From Paenibacillus sp. FSL H8-0079 (GTDB lineage: Bacteria; Bacillota; Bacilli; Paenibacillales; Paenibacillaceae): a stretch of DNA of 64,000 nucleotides. Shown here one piece after another: positions 54,195-63,122 of the stretch (position 1 is the stretch's first letter; every line of letters begins with the position of its first letter). The stretch lies in the NCBI RefSeq assembly GCF_037991315.1, contig NZ_CP150300.1:6510001-6574000 (forward strand), read 5' to 3'. The notes beneath the pieces were generated by a model. The model did no database searches and had not been told where the DNA came from. It saw nothing but the letters and a program-made list of their open reading frames with translations. Made by a program: the position numbers and the translations under genes.

Positions 54195-56327
54195 TCAAAC
54201 CAGATACTCCGCCATGATCTGCTCGATATCGTACGGCGTAACGCCTTGATCCACCGAATAGATCGTATCTGCCTGATCCATTGTATCCACCAGTTCTCCT
54301 CTAGCTTTGGCATGGAGCATGAACAAGTCATGCAGATCGGGTTTGCGTAAATTCGTTAGCGCTTTGCCCATCAGAACCATACCTTTTTGATTGCCTTCCA
54401 CATTGTTGTAGTAATCCGGATGGCTTGTCAGCGCCAGATCTGTCCAGATGACGGTACGTTCGACCAGGTCCATAATGACAGGGATCGCAATCTGCATATC
54501 CGCGGTAATATCGATTTTGTTCGCTACGGTGGACGGTTCGAAAATCTCGCCAGACCCCGGTTTCTTCCGCATCATCCAGCCCACAAAACATTCGGGCAGA
54601 TCACAATACGGATGACTGGTAAACGATAGCAGTGTCGCCACCACATATCGTCCACCATAGGCCACGATGGATGGAATATGCAGATCAATGAACTCACTTG
54701 CTCCGTTAGGTGCGGTCACGATATCTCCGCTATGAACAGCCTTATAGTTAGAGGATCGCAGATTCGTATAGGAAATATGCTCCACATAGTTCCAGTCCTT
54801 ATCGTACATCACCGCAGACAAGTCAATGTCTACGCGCCCTGTAGACTGGCCATCCACGTCCCCCTCTTTCCACCAGTTGAAGAAACGAATCGTATCTCCC
54901 TCGGCCATTGGTACACGACTCCCACGAACAATGGTATGCAGAGCCTTACTCGCCGATCTCTGGGAAAAGGGTACCAGATAATCATGGAGCTGCGGATCGA
55001 CATAGGTCTTTCCAAGCGGGGCAAGGGCTGCGAAGCGCTCTATCAATGCCCGCTCGCACAATTGCACGACATCCTGACACGTGGCTTCATCGATCTCTGG
55101 CAGCTCATTCGGAACAGCAAAAGCTTTGGCTACATTGCCTTTCGGGAAGAAGACACGCAGATCCTGCCGTTCATTACGCTGAGCAAAATGCTGTCTCACC
55201 TGCAATAACACCGGGGTGGATACTTGCGGTATAACTTCACCAAATGCCAGCAGCACATACGCTTCATCTTCGGTCATCCGCAGCAAGTGATCCAGTCTTC
55301 TCGCGAATTCACCTGGACGCTGTGACAACAGATCGATCAGACTCCAGACATTCCGATATTGGAAGGCAAGCTCCACACTTCCGTTGAAGGTCGAATACGG
55401 CTTATTATTACGCAAAATATCAAAGGCTTCTTCGCATCGCGGATACCGAAGCTTATATTCCGAAGGATGAAGAATTTCGCCAAGGCGAATCCAGCGATCC
55501 TTATAGCGCAGCATATCCTCGATTATTGAACCGCACTGCTCCAACAATCCGAGTAGCAAGCGTCTTTCGCGACGTTTGAATTTCCGAAAGGGAGACGCTG
55601 CTGCCAGGCTGACATCACCATTAGACCACGCGACAACCAGACGGAGAACATCACTTGCGGTTTTGAAGTACGGACCGATCCGGTCGATGTTCGCCTTTTC
55701 ATGTTTCAACAGCGAGGCAACCACAAAGCCCACATTTTCTTTGAACGGAATCTCGGCGGGTAATAGCGCATCTACTTCTTCAGGGTCTGCATGTTCCAAT
55801 ACCGTATCGATATCTGCCTTGTCTGTTTCCGAGATGGAACCCTTGGCTTCAATGACCTGGCGGATCAGCGTCTGGAATGCTTGTTTGTTGCCCAAACCAA
55901 TGACTTTTAAGTCCGTCTTCTCCAGTAAAGGCGTTCTCTCCACAAATTGTTGATCCGGATAGACAACATTCAGATGAGTCAGATAATGAATAATCGCATT
56001 GAGATATAACTCGGCTTCATCCGCTTGCATTACCTGCATCGGGAATCCTGCATACATCGGTTTGTATTTCACATGTGCGCCGACCAAGACTCTCAGATCA
56101 GCTACAAGTTGAATATATACTGCTTCAAATTGTTCCTTGGACAGCTGCCGCATCGCCTGCATTAACTCATCCGAGAAGGTGTATCCGAGTGCTTCAATAT
56201 TTTTAAGGGCAGTCGCCAGATGAGTCTTCGGTAACTGTTGTTTCCCTTCGTTTGATTCGATAATGAGTTTGTTCGCTCTGCGCAAATAGATTGTATTGTT
56301 CATGATAAAAGAGTCCAGGAAAGCCAC
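54195..56327 (-). CDS. Large cytoplasmic protein with C-terminal TerD-like region
   Basis: 710 residues, no signal peptide or membrane helix. The first ~490 residues are helical and unrecognised. The C-terminal ~200 residues contain VDIDLSAVMYDKDWNYVEHISYTNLRSSNYKAVHSGDIVTAPNGASEFIDL, a pattern related to the calcium-binding TerD fold of tellurite/stress-resistance proteins (DLDLS and SGD-type acidic positions), followed by GGRYVVATLLSFTSHPYCDLPECFVGWM. No ter operon genes are nearby. The start is uncertain: the longest frame begins GTG with only AGGGA close by, and a downstream ATG at 56303 has no site. Function unknown; a stress-related role is an inference from the fold. Confidence 0.65.
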   Translation of the reverse strand: MAFLDSFIMNNTIYLRRANKLIIESNEGKQQLPKTHLATALKNIEALGYTFSDELMQAMRQLSKEQFEAVYIQLVADLRVLVGAHVKYKPMYAGFPMQVMQADEAELYLNAIIHYLTHLNVVYPDQQFVERTPLLEKTDLKVIGLGNKQAFQTLIRQVIEAKGSISETDKADIDTVLEHADPEEVDALLPAEIPFKENVGFVVASLLKHEKANIDRIGPYFKTASDVLRLVVAWSNGDVSLAAASPFRKFKRRERRLLLGLLEQCGSIIEDMLRYKDRWIRLGEILHPSEYKLRYPRCEEAFDILRNNKPYSTFNGSVELAFQYRNVWSLIDLLSQRPGEFARRLDHLLRMTEDEAYVLLAFGEVIPQVSTPVLLQVRQHFAQRNERQDLRVFFPKGNVAKAFAVPNELPEIDEATCQDVVQLCERALIERFAALAPLGKTYVDPQLHDYLVPFSQRSASKALHTIVRGSRVPMAEGDTIRFFNWWKEGDVDGQSTGRVDIDLSAVMYDKDWNYVEHISYTNLRSSNYKAVHSGDIVTAPNGASEFIDLHIPSIVAYGGRYVVATLLSFTSHPYCDLPECFVGWMMRKKPGSGEIFEPSTVANKIDITADMQIAIPVIMDLVERTVIWTDLALTSHPDYYNNVEGNQKGMVLMGKALTNLRKPDLHDLFMLHAKARGELVDTMDQADTIYSVDQGVTPYDIEQIMAEYLV

Positions 56328-56349
56328 ATCCCTATATAACGTGAAAGGT

Positions 56350-56468
56350 TAGGGTTAGAAGGAAGGAATGTGATAGCCTGGACGCCTCCTCTCTGAAATG
56401 AAATCTTCAGGAGAGCTGCGACCCTATTTTCGCCAATGAAGTTAGAAGGAAGGATCGCAATAGCCTGA
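56350..56468. repeat. Direct repeat pair in the 245-base gap 56328-56572
   Basis: Two ~28-base copies sharing GTTAGAAGGAAGGA and ATAGCCTG (about 56353-56376 and 56442-56465), 89 bases apart, with hairpin-forming sequence between (CTCTC-TGAA...TTCA-GAGAG) and after (GGTTCG...CGAACC). No gene is evident. It looks like a dispersed non-coding repeat family. Confidence 0.5.
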
Positions 56469-56572
56469 AGGCCAGCGGTTCGAAGTTCGTCACCCGAACC
56501 TCTGGTGAACCCATCATCTCAGATTCCACGATCTGCCAACAGGGCGAAAGTATTACGACATGATACAATGAC

Positions 56573-57166
56573 CTAATTTGTACCGGATAATGAGTCTGCC
56601 CAGTCATCTACAGATCTAACCTCTGCCTGAAGAGGGAATACTTTTTCGGTGAGCACACGATGTACCTCAGGATCAGCATCGATGCAGGCATCCGAGAGCA
56701 CGGTGAGCGCATAGTCTTTATCCGCAGCCTCCCTCAAAGTCGACAGAACAACTCCGCTTGTCGCAATCCCACTAAGAATGAGTGTGTCTATCTGGCGGGA
56801 CCGAAGAATGACCTCCAGATCGCTTCCGGCGAATGCGCTGACCCGAACCTTGGTCACAATAGGCTCGTCCGGCTGGGGTTGTACAGATTCATCAATCTGC
56901 ACCGCAGCTTCCATAGCTGCCACCGCATCTGCTCCAGCTCCAGCCCGACCAGGAATTCCGCCGAACATTTTGTTGCGTGAACTAATCTCCGGATAACCCG
57001 GGCGGAACGCCACTCTTATATAGATCACAGGAATCCCGTGACTACGTGCAGTCTCAATTGCTTTTTGAAATGGTAGCAGGGCCTCTCTATCTTTAACAAA
57101 CTGCGACACGACACTCTTTTGCATATCCATGATCAGCAACGCACTTTTGCTCATTGAATGTGGCAT
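56573..57166 (-). CDS. Isochorismatase-fold hydrolase lacking the catalytic cysteine
   Basis: 197 residues from ATG at 57166 with AAGGAGAAGG ahead; the 41-residue longer frame runs through the promoter and is rejected. The fold is clear: ALLIMDMQKS (Asp14), GIPVIYIRVAFRPGYPE, VTKVRVSAFAGSDLEVILRS (Lys106) and LILSGIATSGVVLSTLREAADKDY. In nicotinamidases and isochorismatases the last motif carries the nucleophilic Cys; here the aligned residue is Val139, as in one widespread subfamily, so classical amide or vinyl-ether hydrolysis is doubtful. Divergent from a TetR gene with two palindromes in between, which probably repress both. Confidence 0.83.
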   Translation of the reverse strand: MPHSMSKSALLIMDMQKSVVSQFVKDREALLPFQKAIETARSHGIPVIYIRVAFRPGYPEISSRNKMFGGIPGRAGAGADAVAAMEAAVQIDESVQPQPDEPIVTKVRVSAFAGSDLEVILRSRQIDTLILSGIATSGVVLSTLREAADKDYALTVLSDACIDADPEVHRVLTEKVFPLQAEVRSVDDWADSLSGTN

Positions 57167-57231
57167 GTTATCCTTCTCCTTTGGAATTGAGTTTAGAAAT
57201 TCAGAATAGGTTAATATTATTCTCCCGAAAT

Positions 57232-57253
57232 AAACGGAGGAATGGTTCCGTTT
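57232..57253. promoter_or_regulatory. TetR operator 1
   Basis: AAACGGA-N8-TCCGTTT, a perfect 7-8-7 palindrome. It shares ACGGAGG with operator 2, 28 bases away. Confidence 0.7.
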
Positions 57254-57261
57254 AAAATTAT

Positions 57262-57308
57262 ACGGAGGTCGCCCTCCGTTTGTCAACAAATCAACAGTGG
57301 GGTATATT
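57262..57308 (+). promoter_or_regulatory. TetR operator 2 and tetR-type promoter
   Basis: ACGGAGG-TCGC-CCTCCGT (57262-57279) abuts the -35 TTGTCA (57280-57285), followed by 17 bases and -10 TATATT (57303-57308) of the regulator gene. This placement fits autorepression. Confidence 0.72.
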
Positions 57309-57331
57309 TATGAAAGAGGTGTGATCCCATA

Positions 57332-57949
57332 ATGTCTAATAAAAACAATCCTACTCCTGACGGTGAGGTTACGCATACAGATTCCATCGTCGCTCAGGTT
57401 CCAGAGAAGACACTGCGTGCAGATGCCAAGAAAAATCGGGACAAGCTGCTCCGTGTCGCGCATGAAATTTTTAAAACCGAGGGCATTGCTGTCTCAATGG
57501 ATGAGATTGCAAAGCGTACCGGTGTCGGTATAGGCACGGTCTATCGCCATTTCCCAACGAAGGAAGATCTGTTCGGGGCTGTCATCGCCAGCCACAAGAT
57601 GCGTCTGATGGAAGAGGCTGATCAATTGCTTCATCACGACGATCCGGGCGAAGCATTTTTTCAATATTTCACCAAAATCATAAGCGAGGGGATTGCCAAC
57701 AAGGCGATTACCGATGCTCTTGTTAGCAGTTTGACTATAGACACTGGCCGCTCAGAGATAGCCAATCAGTTCTGGCGTGGCATTACCCGACTGCTAGAGC
57801 GAGCGCAGCAACATGGCTCCGTGCGGGCGGATGCCAGCATTGAGGATATTAAAATCATGCTGATCGGTGTGCTTCAAGCCACCGGGAATCGAGGAATTTT
57901 CCCGGAACGCGTTGTATCGATCCTGTGTGATGGTCTGCGTAACGGTTAG
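57332..57949 (+). CDS. TetR/AcrR-family transcriptional regulator
   Basis: 205 residues. After a 30-residue polar tail comes the TetR helix-turn-helix (about 33-80): NRDKLLRVAHEIFKTEGIAVSMDEIAKRTGVGIGTVYRHFPTKEDLFGAVI, then a helical ligand domain with EEADQLLHHDDPGEAFFQYFTKII and GVLQATGNRGIFPERVVSILCDGL. The inducer is unknown. It probably represses itself and the divergent isochorismatase-fold gene through two palindromes in the gap. AAGAGGTG precedes the ATG. Confidence 0.92.
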   Translation: MSNKNNPTPDGEVTHTDSIVAQVPEKTLRADAKKNRDKLLRVAHEIFKTEGIAVSMDEIAKRTGVGIGTVYRHFPTKEDLFGAVIASHKMRLMEEADQLLHHDDPGEAFFQYFTKIISEGIANKAITDALVSSLTIDTGRSEIANQFWRGITRLLERAQQHGSVRADASIEDIKIMLIGVLQATGNRGIFPERVVSILCDGLRNG

Positions 57950-57981
57950 AGAGAAATTCATACAAGAACTGAGGATACAAG

Positions 57982-59055
57982 ATGCCGCTTCAAACACTAT
58001 ATAACGAATATATCAATATCAAATGGAAACGTAGTCGAACGCCTGCCCATACCGAACCTTTTGAATATGGAATATATGAAGATGGTAGCGCAGACTTATT
58101 TTTGACTGATTCATCCGAGGAGACCTTTACGAACTGGATGAGTCAACTCCAGCCCAAAGATCCGTACTATGGCGCCAAACCAAACGGGAAACCCGTTCTC
58201 ACCGATGTGTTCAACCAACTTGATATGTATGACGAACTCACCCTGTATTATTTGTTGTTTACAATTAATACCACGATGTCGATTAACACGTATAATTGTT
58301 ACAGCGACATGAATGATTTCATGAAAAGTTACAGCTTCTTTCAGTTGTCCCAACTGAGCGAAGCCATCAGACTCAACGATGAACAAAAGCAACAGTTACG
58401 AGACATTTTCTACTTTTTCTACCTGTATGCCCATCCCGTCAATGAAGAGACTCTGTACGCCTGCTCATTCACCGAGAACCGTTTGATATACACACAAAAA
58501 GCCATCTCTTTGGATCGTTATTTCTCGGCGTTTCATGACCACTATTGTGAAAATAGAGAGCTATATAGTGAACATATTGTTATCACTCCTCATGAAATTC
58601 AGGTCTGCAAACACCTGACACTGGAGCTGTTAGCTGTAATAGAGGGTAGATCACCCAAGCTTAGTATGCCTTCAGAGAAGGGGTTGGAGTCCGTCGTAGC
58701 GTTAATCAGCGATGTGGATCAAATGCTAGAAATGTACGAAGGTGACCGGATCGCGTTGTTTAACATCATGGGGGACTTTCTGGCTGAAGATGGTTCCAAT
58801 CTGTATCGTGACCATTGCTTCACGACATTGCTTCAGAATTATGCTTTATATATTCTGTATTTCAATTTTGACGAGCTTCATACACTAGTAGATCATTTCA
58901 AAGTTACCCCGTTATGGTGCGAGATTATCATCAATAAAATGTTCACGGATACCATCTTCATGCGGTGGTTTATGAAACGGAAAGATATCGACATTACGAC
59001 TTACCCCGATGTCATTCAGTTCTTCAACGAAGAAGCTAGCAAGATGTATCTGTAA
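57982..59055 (+). CDS. Unrecognised cytoplasmic protein
   Basis: 357 residues; no signal peptide, no membrane helix, no motif I recognise. It is rich in aromatic residues (Tyr, Phe) and acidic, predicted mostly helical after a beta-rich first 50 residues (FEYGIYEDGSADLFLTDSSEE). CSFTENRLIYTQKAISLDRYFSAFHDHYCEN and NALFNIMGDFL-like stretches are the most conserved-looking. Starts 32 bases after the TetR gene with TGAGGAT ahead of the ATG, so it may be co-transcribed with it, but nothing else links them. A strong bidirectional terminator follows. Confidence 0.75.
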   Translation: MPLQTLYNEYINIKWKRSRTPAHTEPFEYGIYEDGSADLFLTDSSEETFTNWMSQLQPKDPYYGAKPNGKPVLTDVFNQLDMYDELTLYYLLFTINTTMSINTYNCYSDMNDFMKSYSFFQLSQLSEAIRLNDEQKQQLRDIFYFFYLYAHPVNEETLYACSFTENRLIYTQKAISLDRYFSAFHDHYCENRELYSEHIVITPHEIQVCKHLTLELLAVIEGRSPKLSMPSEKGLESVVALISDVDQMLEMYEGDRIALFNIMGDFLAEDGSNLYRDHCFTTLLQNYALYILYFNFDELHTLVDHFKVTPLWCEIIINKMFTDTIFMRWFMKRKDIDITTYPDVIQFFNEEASKMYL

Positions 59056-59090
59056 ATTACAGCATCTTTATTGTTCTTGTTACCACTAAA

Positions 59091-59133
59091 AAAAGCCTTT
59101 GCCGACCCCCAATGTCAGCAAAGGCTTTTCGTT
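59091..59133. terminator. Bidirectional terminator
   Basis: AAAAGCCTTTGC (59091-59102) pairs with GCAAAGGCTTTT (59118-59129), with T- or A-rich flanks on both sides. It ends both converging genes. Confidence 0.9.
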
Positions 59134-59144
59134 TTAGATTGTGT

Positions 59145-62100
59145 TTATTGATCAATCAAGTTTGTTACTTTCAACATTCTTGCAATCAATGCGGTGACCT
59201 CAGCACGGGTCATCGTGGTCTTCGGACTCAGCACCTCTGGCCCGTTACCTTGGATGATTCCAGCTGCAATCAACTGGGCTACATCTTCTTTTGCCCAATT
59301 CGATACATTCGCTGCATCACTGTAACGTTCCAGTTCAGAATTCATCTGATCCGGGCTGATTGCCGCTTCTGGTTCAATCAGACGGTAGGCACGAGCAACC
59401 ATGGCAAATCCCTGCTCACGTGTGATTTCCTGATTACCGTAGAAGTTACCATTATCGTAACCGCGAACGATACCGAATTCATTCGCAAGGGCTACCGCAG
59501 AGCGGAACCATGCGGAATCGTTAACGTCAGGGAATAGATTCTGTGGTGCATCCTGACGCATTAAGCCCAGTCCAAGTACAACAATCTCGGCAAACTCAGA
59601 ACGGGTAACCTGACGGTTCGGTGAGAATGTGTTATCTCCATTACCTTGCAAATCCAATCTTGCAGCGATGTTGTTCACATCGGTTTTGCCCCAATGAGAT
59701 CTGGCATCTTCAAAATCCTGCGGGTTCCAGATAACCGAGTAACTTCCGCTACTACGCAAGTCATTAATGAGTGCATAGTAACGACTACTGATCTTGGTAA
59801 CAACCGTTGGTACATGGAAGATGCTACCGTCCGGATTAATGATTACACCTGTGGTAATCCGATTCGGATCGATACCTTCTGGAAGTGCAATATACTTCGG
59901 TGCATAGCCGTTCAGCTGGTCGGATCTAACGGTTTGTCCATCTTTCGTAAACGTCAGATCCAGATCAACCGGTGTCACAAGTAATTCGTATCCTTGAGAA
60001 GCGGCTCTCGTTTCGGCGCTGTCAATCAACGCATCCGAGGAACGTGCAATATCAATATGGACATCAATATCATTCAATGCTGCATTACCAAGCTGTCTGG
60101 ACACACCATTCAAGTCCATTTTACCGCCAGGTACCGGATAGATCGCCAACGGATTGCTAATGTTCAGTTTGGAACCTTGATCTACCAATTGTTTCAGTGT
60201 TTCCAGGGTTAAACCGTCCACCTTCATATCACCATCATTCGGCGAATGAATCGCGAACTGCTGCCCTGTGCCTTGTGACATGGCGACGTTCAATTTGGCT
60301 GGATCAACTTGAACCCATGTTTGGTTGTCGTCAGAAGGCTTGGAAGTCGCGTAAGGCTGGTGACTGCCATCCTGGGTTGTTTCCAGATTATCCTTCACCG
60401 GTGCCGGAGTTGGCGTTGCTGTGGGTACTGGCGCAGGTACTGGTGTGCTTCCACTGTTACCTCCTGTATTTCCACCGCCGCCATTGTTTCCTCCACCGTT
60501 GTTACCATTGTCACTGGCTGCTCTGTTCACGTTGATTTTGTACTTCGTAACATGGCCAAGTGAGTCCGTGACTTTAACAACAATCGTATTTCCTCCAACT
60601 TGAAGAGGTAAATTCTCACTTGCACTACCACTTGTAACCTCGTTCCATTCTCCATCTCCAACAGCTATTTCAATCTTGGAAAGTGGATCAATTGCTGTTG
60701 GCGTTAACTGGAATTGATATACGCTATTCGTCACAGAAATTGTGTACGTGTCTTTAGCAGGATCAAAGGCCGGAGACAAACTTCCGGAGGATGGGATCAG
60801 CGTCTGCAGTGAAGATGGGTCTGTTCCGGGTACTTCAGTGAGACCCTCCCAAGCATCCACTAAATCCTGATGAGCTTTGTCTACTTGTTCTTGTGCTGCA
60901 TTCTCGTCAGCCAGTACCCGCTCAGCTTCTTTCATCGCATCATCAAGTGTCTTCCAGCTATCTACCGTATACTTCATTTCATTCAGGTTTTCACCCTGGA
61001 TTCTATCATGTTCATTTTTCAGCACTGACGTGTCGACACCAGTACCAGGCTTTTTGGTAAGCCCCTTCCGGGCATCCACCAAATCCTGATAAGCCTTTTC
61101 CACGTGTTCCGGTGTTGCATTCTCGTCGTCGAACACGGATTCAGCAACTCCTAACGCATCTTGCAGCGTTTGCCATGTTTCTGGTGTGTACTCCTCTTCG
61201 TCCAGTTCGCCCGTTTCGATCTTACCGTTAATTTCATCAGCTTTGGCTTTCAGCTTCGCCTTATCAATAGCAACAACGTAACTTTTCGAATTCGACCCTT
61301 TTGAATCTGAATAGGCTGGGTTGTTCGTCTTCGCTCTGACTGTCACCGTGTAAGCGCCAGCTTCCAGCGGCGGTTCCAATTGCGACAGGTTAAGTACTAT
61401 ATCGGTTACCTCTACCGTCCGCTTCTTGCCGTCTTCCAGTTCAATTGTTACTTCATATTTATCTGCATGCTCAACTGCTTCCCATTTCAACTCATCGTCG
61501 GTCAGTGTAACGTCTGGTACCGTCAAAGGAGTGGCAGCAGTTGCAATAGTAAAGTACGAGTTCGGACCAAAGTTTGAGGTATTAAGGGTTACTTCGCCGT
61601 TCTCAATTAAATGTATTGAGTCTGGAGCACCAAATTGATCATCGCCGCTGATTACAACATACTGAGGCAACTCCGGGGTATCCCCCGTTTCGTCCACTTG
61701 AAGTGTAATTTGTGTTTCAGCCCATTTTGATTTATGTACTTTGTAGATACGCTCCATCCCAAGCAGTTTTTTCTCATCTTTCGTAATCGGTGTTTTGAAT
61801 TCAGTACTTGAACCATTGTCACCAAACGTAAAGAAAGAAGAATCATTTGAAAATTTATTTTTATTTGTAGAATTGGTATCCTTAACACTGTCTCCCAATG
61901 CAAGCGTCAACGTAGATCCCTGTTCCTGCGCTTTGGCTTGTTTCTGCATTAAGCCGCTCTGATCATCTCGACCGATGCTTGTAATGCGATGGGTATAGAC
62001 CTTATTTACACTTGAATCCCAGATCATATCCATGTTGGAATCAAAATATGAATTGGCTGTAGCCTGATCCAGCGTATAGCCGTATTTGATTGCCAGATAT

Positions 62101-62945
62101 GTACTGACTTTTTGACGTTCTGGGTCCGTCAGAGCATGGTCAAATACGATAATTTCTTCAATTGTACCCTGCCAATAGCTTTTATTAATTGCAGTTGCCG
62201 GGATAAGCTTACCAACTACAGCTCCGTCAGAATTACCGGTATCCCACTCCTTATTAAATTCTTTTCCATATCCATTCAGATCCTGTACCTTTTTCATTTT
62301 GCTGTATAATCTAGCTATGTTGGATTCCGTGTTCCCACCTGTCCAAGTAACAAATAGCTCGTTTGGAAACGTCGTTTCCATAAAGCTGTCGGGAGAGTAT
62401 AATGTCTGGTTAGGGGAACTGTTAAATGTCGTCAAGCCGCCCCTTGTGTCAACTTGCAGCATCCCCATACCCGTATAAGGCCCCGTATGACTGCCCCAGG
62501 AAGTGATATATCTGATTACTCCAGTTATATTAGTTTTACTAACCGTAATAATTGATCTGGGACTCTTCCCTTGAGGAAGCTTACTTACATCCAGATTCAT
62601 AAAACTACTCGTGCCGTTATATTCCAATACCGGATTGAAATTAATATTATGACTCTTATCATCCCAATAAATTGGTTGGTTATCGACCTCATTTTGCGTT
62701 GCGTTATTTACTTTACTGCCTTGATCTTCCCAGATACTCACCTTTTCGCCGCTGGCAACTCCGTTTACCCGCTCTGGTCGTAGCCATAGTGAAGGGGATC
62801 CAACTCCGCCCGGACCAACAGGAGTCTGGTCAGTCGCCTCCGCTTGAGCTAAACTCATTGGCAACGTTCCAATCGCCAGAATAAAGGAAAGAACCAGCAT
62901 GGACATTCTTTGCCATGGTTTCTTCCGGATTTCTGCTGTGTACAT
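59145..62945 (-). CDS. SLH-domain surface protein with LamG-like and FIVAR modules
   Basis: 1266 residues with AGGAGG ahead of the ATG. Order: signal peptide (about 1-36; SLAQAEA); a LamG/concanavalin-like domain (about 45-300; SLWLRPERVNG...VSIWEDQGSK, ending WQGTIEEIIVFDHALTDPERQKVSTYLAIKYGYTL); a ~130-residue region common behind such domains (DUF8202-like; ITSIGRDDQSGL); a fibronectin-like strand region (about 475-555); two FIVAR repeats (about 557-702; ...LQDALGVAESVFDDENATPEHVEKAYQDLVDA and its twin); a cadherin-like beta-sandwich (about 710-800); a Gly/Asn and Pro/Thr linker; a ~200-residue unknown domain; and three C-terminal SLH domains (about 1077-1266). A wall-bound adhesin or matrix-binding protein. 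Confidence 0.87.
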   Translation of the reverse strand: MYTAEIRKKPWQRMSMLVLSFILAIGTLPMSLAQAEATDQTPVGPGGVGSPSLWLRPERVNGVASGEKVSIWEDQGSKVNNATQNEVDNQPIYWDDKSHNINFNPVLEYNGTSSFMNLDVSKLPQGKSPRSIITVSKTNITGVIRYITSWGSHTGPYTGMGMLQVDTRGGLTTFNSSPNQTLYSPDSFMETTFPNELFVTWTGGNTESNIARLYSKMKKVQDLNGYGKEFNKEWDTGNSDGAVVGKLIPATAINKSYWQGTIEEIIVFDHALTDPERQKVSTYLAIKYGYTLDQATANSYFDSNMDMIWDSSVNKVYTHRITSIGRDDQSGLMQKQAKAQEQGSTLTLALGDSVKDTNSTNKNKFSNDSSFFTFGDNGSSTEFKTPITKDEKKLLGMERIYKVHKSKWAETQITLQVDETGDTPELPQYVVISGDDQFGAPDSIHLIENGEVTLNTSNFGPNSYFTIATAATPLTVPDVTLTDDELKWEAVEHADKYEVTIELEDGKKRTVEVTDIVLNLSQLEPPLEAGAYTVTVRAKTNNPAYSDSKGSNSKSYVVAIDKAKLKAKADEINGKIETGELDEEEYTPETWQTLQDALGVAESVFDDENATPEHVEKAYQDLVDARKGLTKKPGTGVDTSVLKNEHDRIQGENLNEMKYTVDSWKTLDDAMKEAERVLADENAAQEQVDKAHQDLVDAWEGLTEVPGTDPSSLQTLIPSSGSLSPAFDPAKDTYTISVTNSVYQFQLTPTAIDPLSKIEIAVGDGEWNEVTSGSASENLPLQVGGNTIVVKVTDSLGHVTKYKINVNRAASDNGNNGGGNNGGGGNTGGNSGSTPVPAPVPTATPTPAPVKDNLETTQDGSHQPYATSKPSDDNQTWVQVDPAKLNVAMSQGTGQQFAIHSPNDGDMKVDGLTLETLKQLVDQGSKLNISNPLAIYPVPGGKMDLNGVSRQLGNAALNDIDVHIDIARSSDALIDSAETRAASQGYELLVTPVDLDLTFTKDGQTVRSDQLNGYAPKYIALPEGIDPNRITTGVIINPDGSIFHVPTVVTKISSRYYALINDLRSSGSYSVIWNPQDFEDARSHWGKTDVNNIAARLDLQGNGDNTFSPNRQVTRSEFAEIVVLGLGLMRQDAPQNLFPDVNDSAWFRSAVALANEFGIVRGYDNGNFYGNQEITREQGFAMVARAYRLIEPEAAISPDQMNSELERYSDAANVSNWAKEDVAQLIAAGIIQGNGPEVLSPKTTMTRAEVTALIARMLKVTNLIDQ

Positions 62946-62996
62946 AGTTTCCTCCTACTTAATATGTTATTTTTGGACTGCTTACTGACTCAAAAC

Positions 62997-63056
62997 ATCA
63001 TATCTACCCTCATCTTGCTTATTCTACACATAGTCTCTTACCAAACTCTTACCAAA
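62997..63056 (-). promoter_or_regulatory. Promoter with 11-base tandem repeat, SLH gene
   Basis: On the minus strand TTTGGTAAGAG occurs twice in tandem (63056-63035), ending about 10 bases before the -35 position of a promoter whose -10 would be TATGAT (63002-62997) and whose -35 is poor. SARP-type activators bind such 11-base-period repeats, and a SARP-like regulator is encoded directly upstream. Confidence 0.55.
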
Positions 63057-63069
63057 CTCCTCAATAACA

Positions 63070-63112
63070 AATACAACAAAAAACAGCCCTGCAAATGAAG
63101 CTGCAAGGCTGT
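63070..63112 (-). terminator. Terminator of the second SARP-like regulator gene
   Basis: ACAGCC-TGCA pairs with TGCA-GGCTGT; TTTTTTGTTG follows on the minus strand. It separates the regulator from the SLH gene. Confidence 0.88.
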
Positions 63113-63122
63113 GTACTTTCAA

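Noticed and set aside
56407..56607. Minus-strand 66-codon open frame
   Set aside because: No ribosome site; it runs through the repeat/hairpin element and overlaps the end of the isochorismatase gene.
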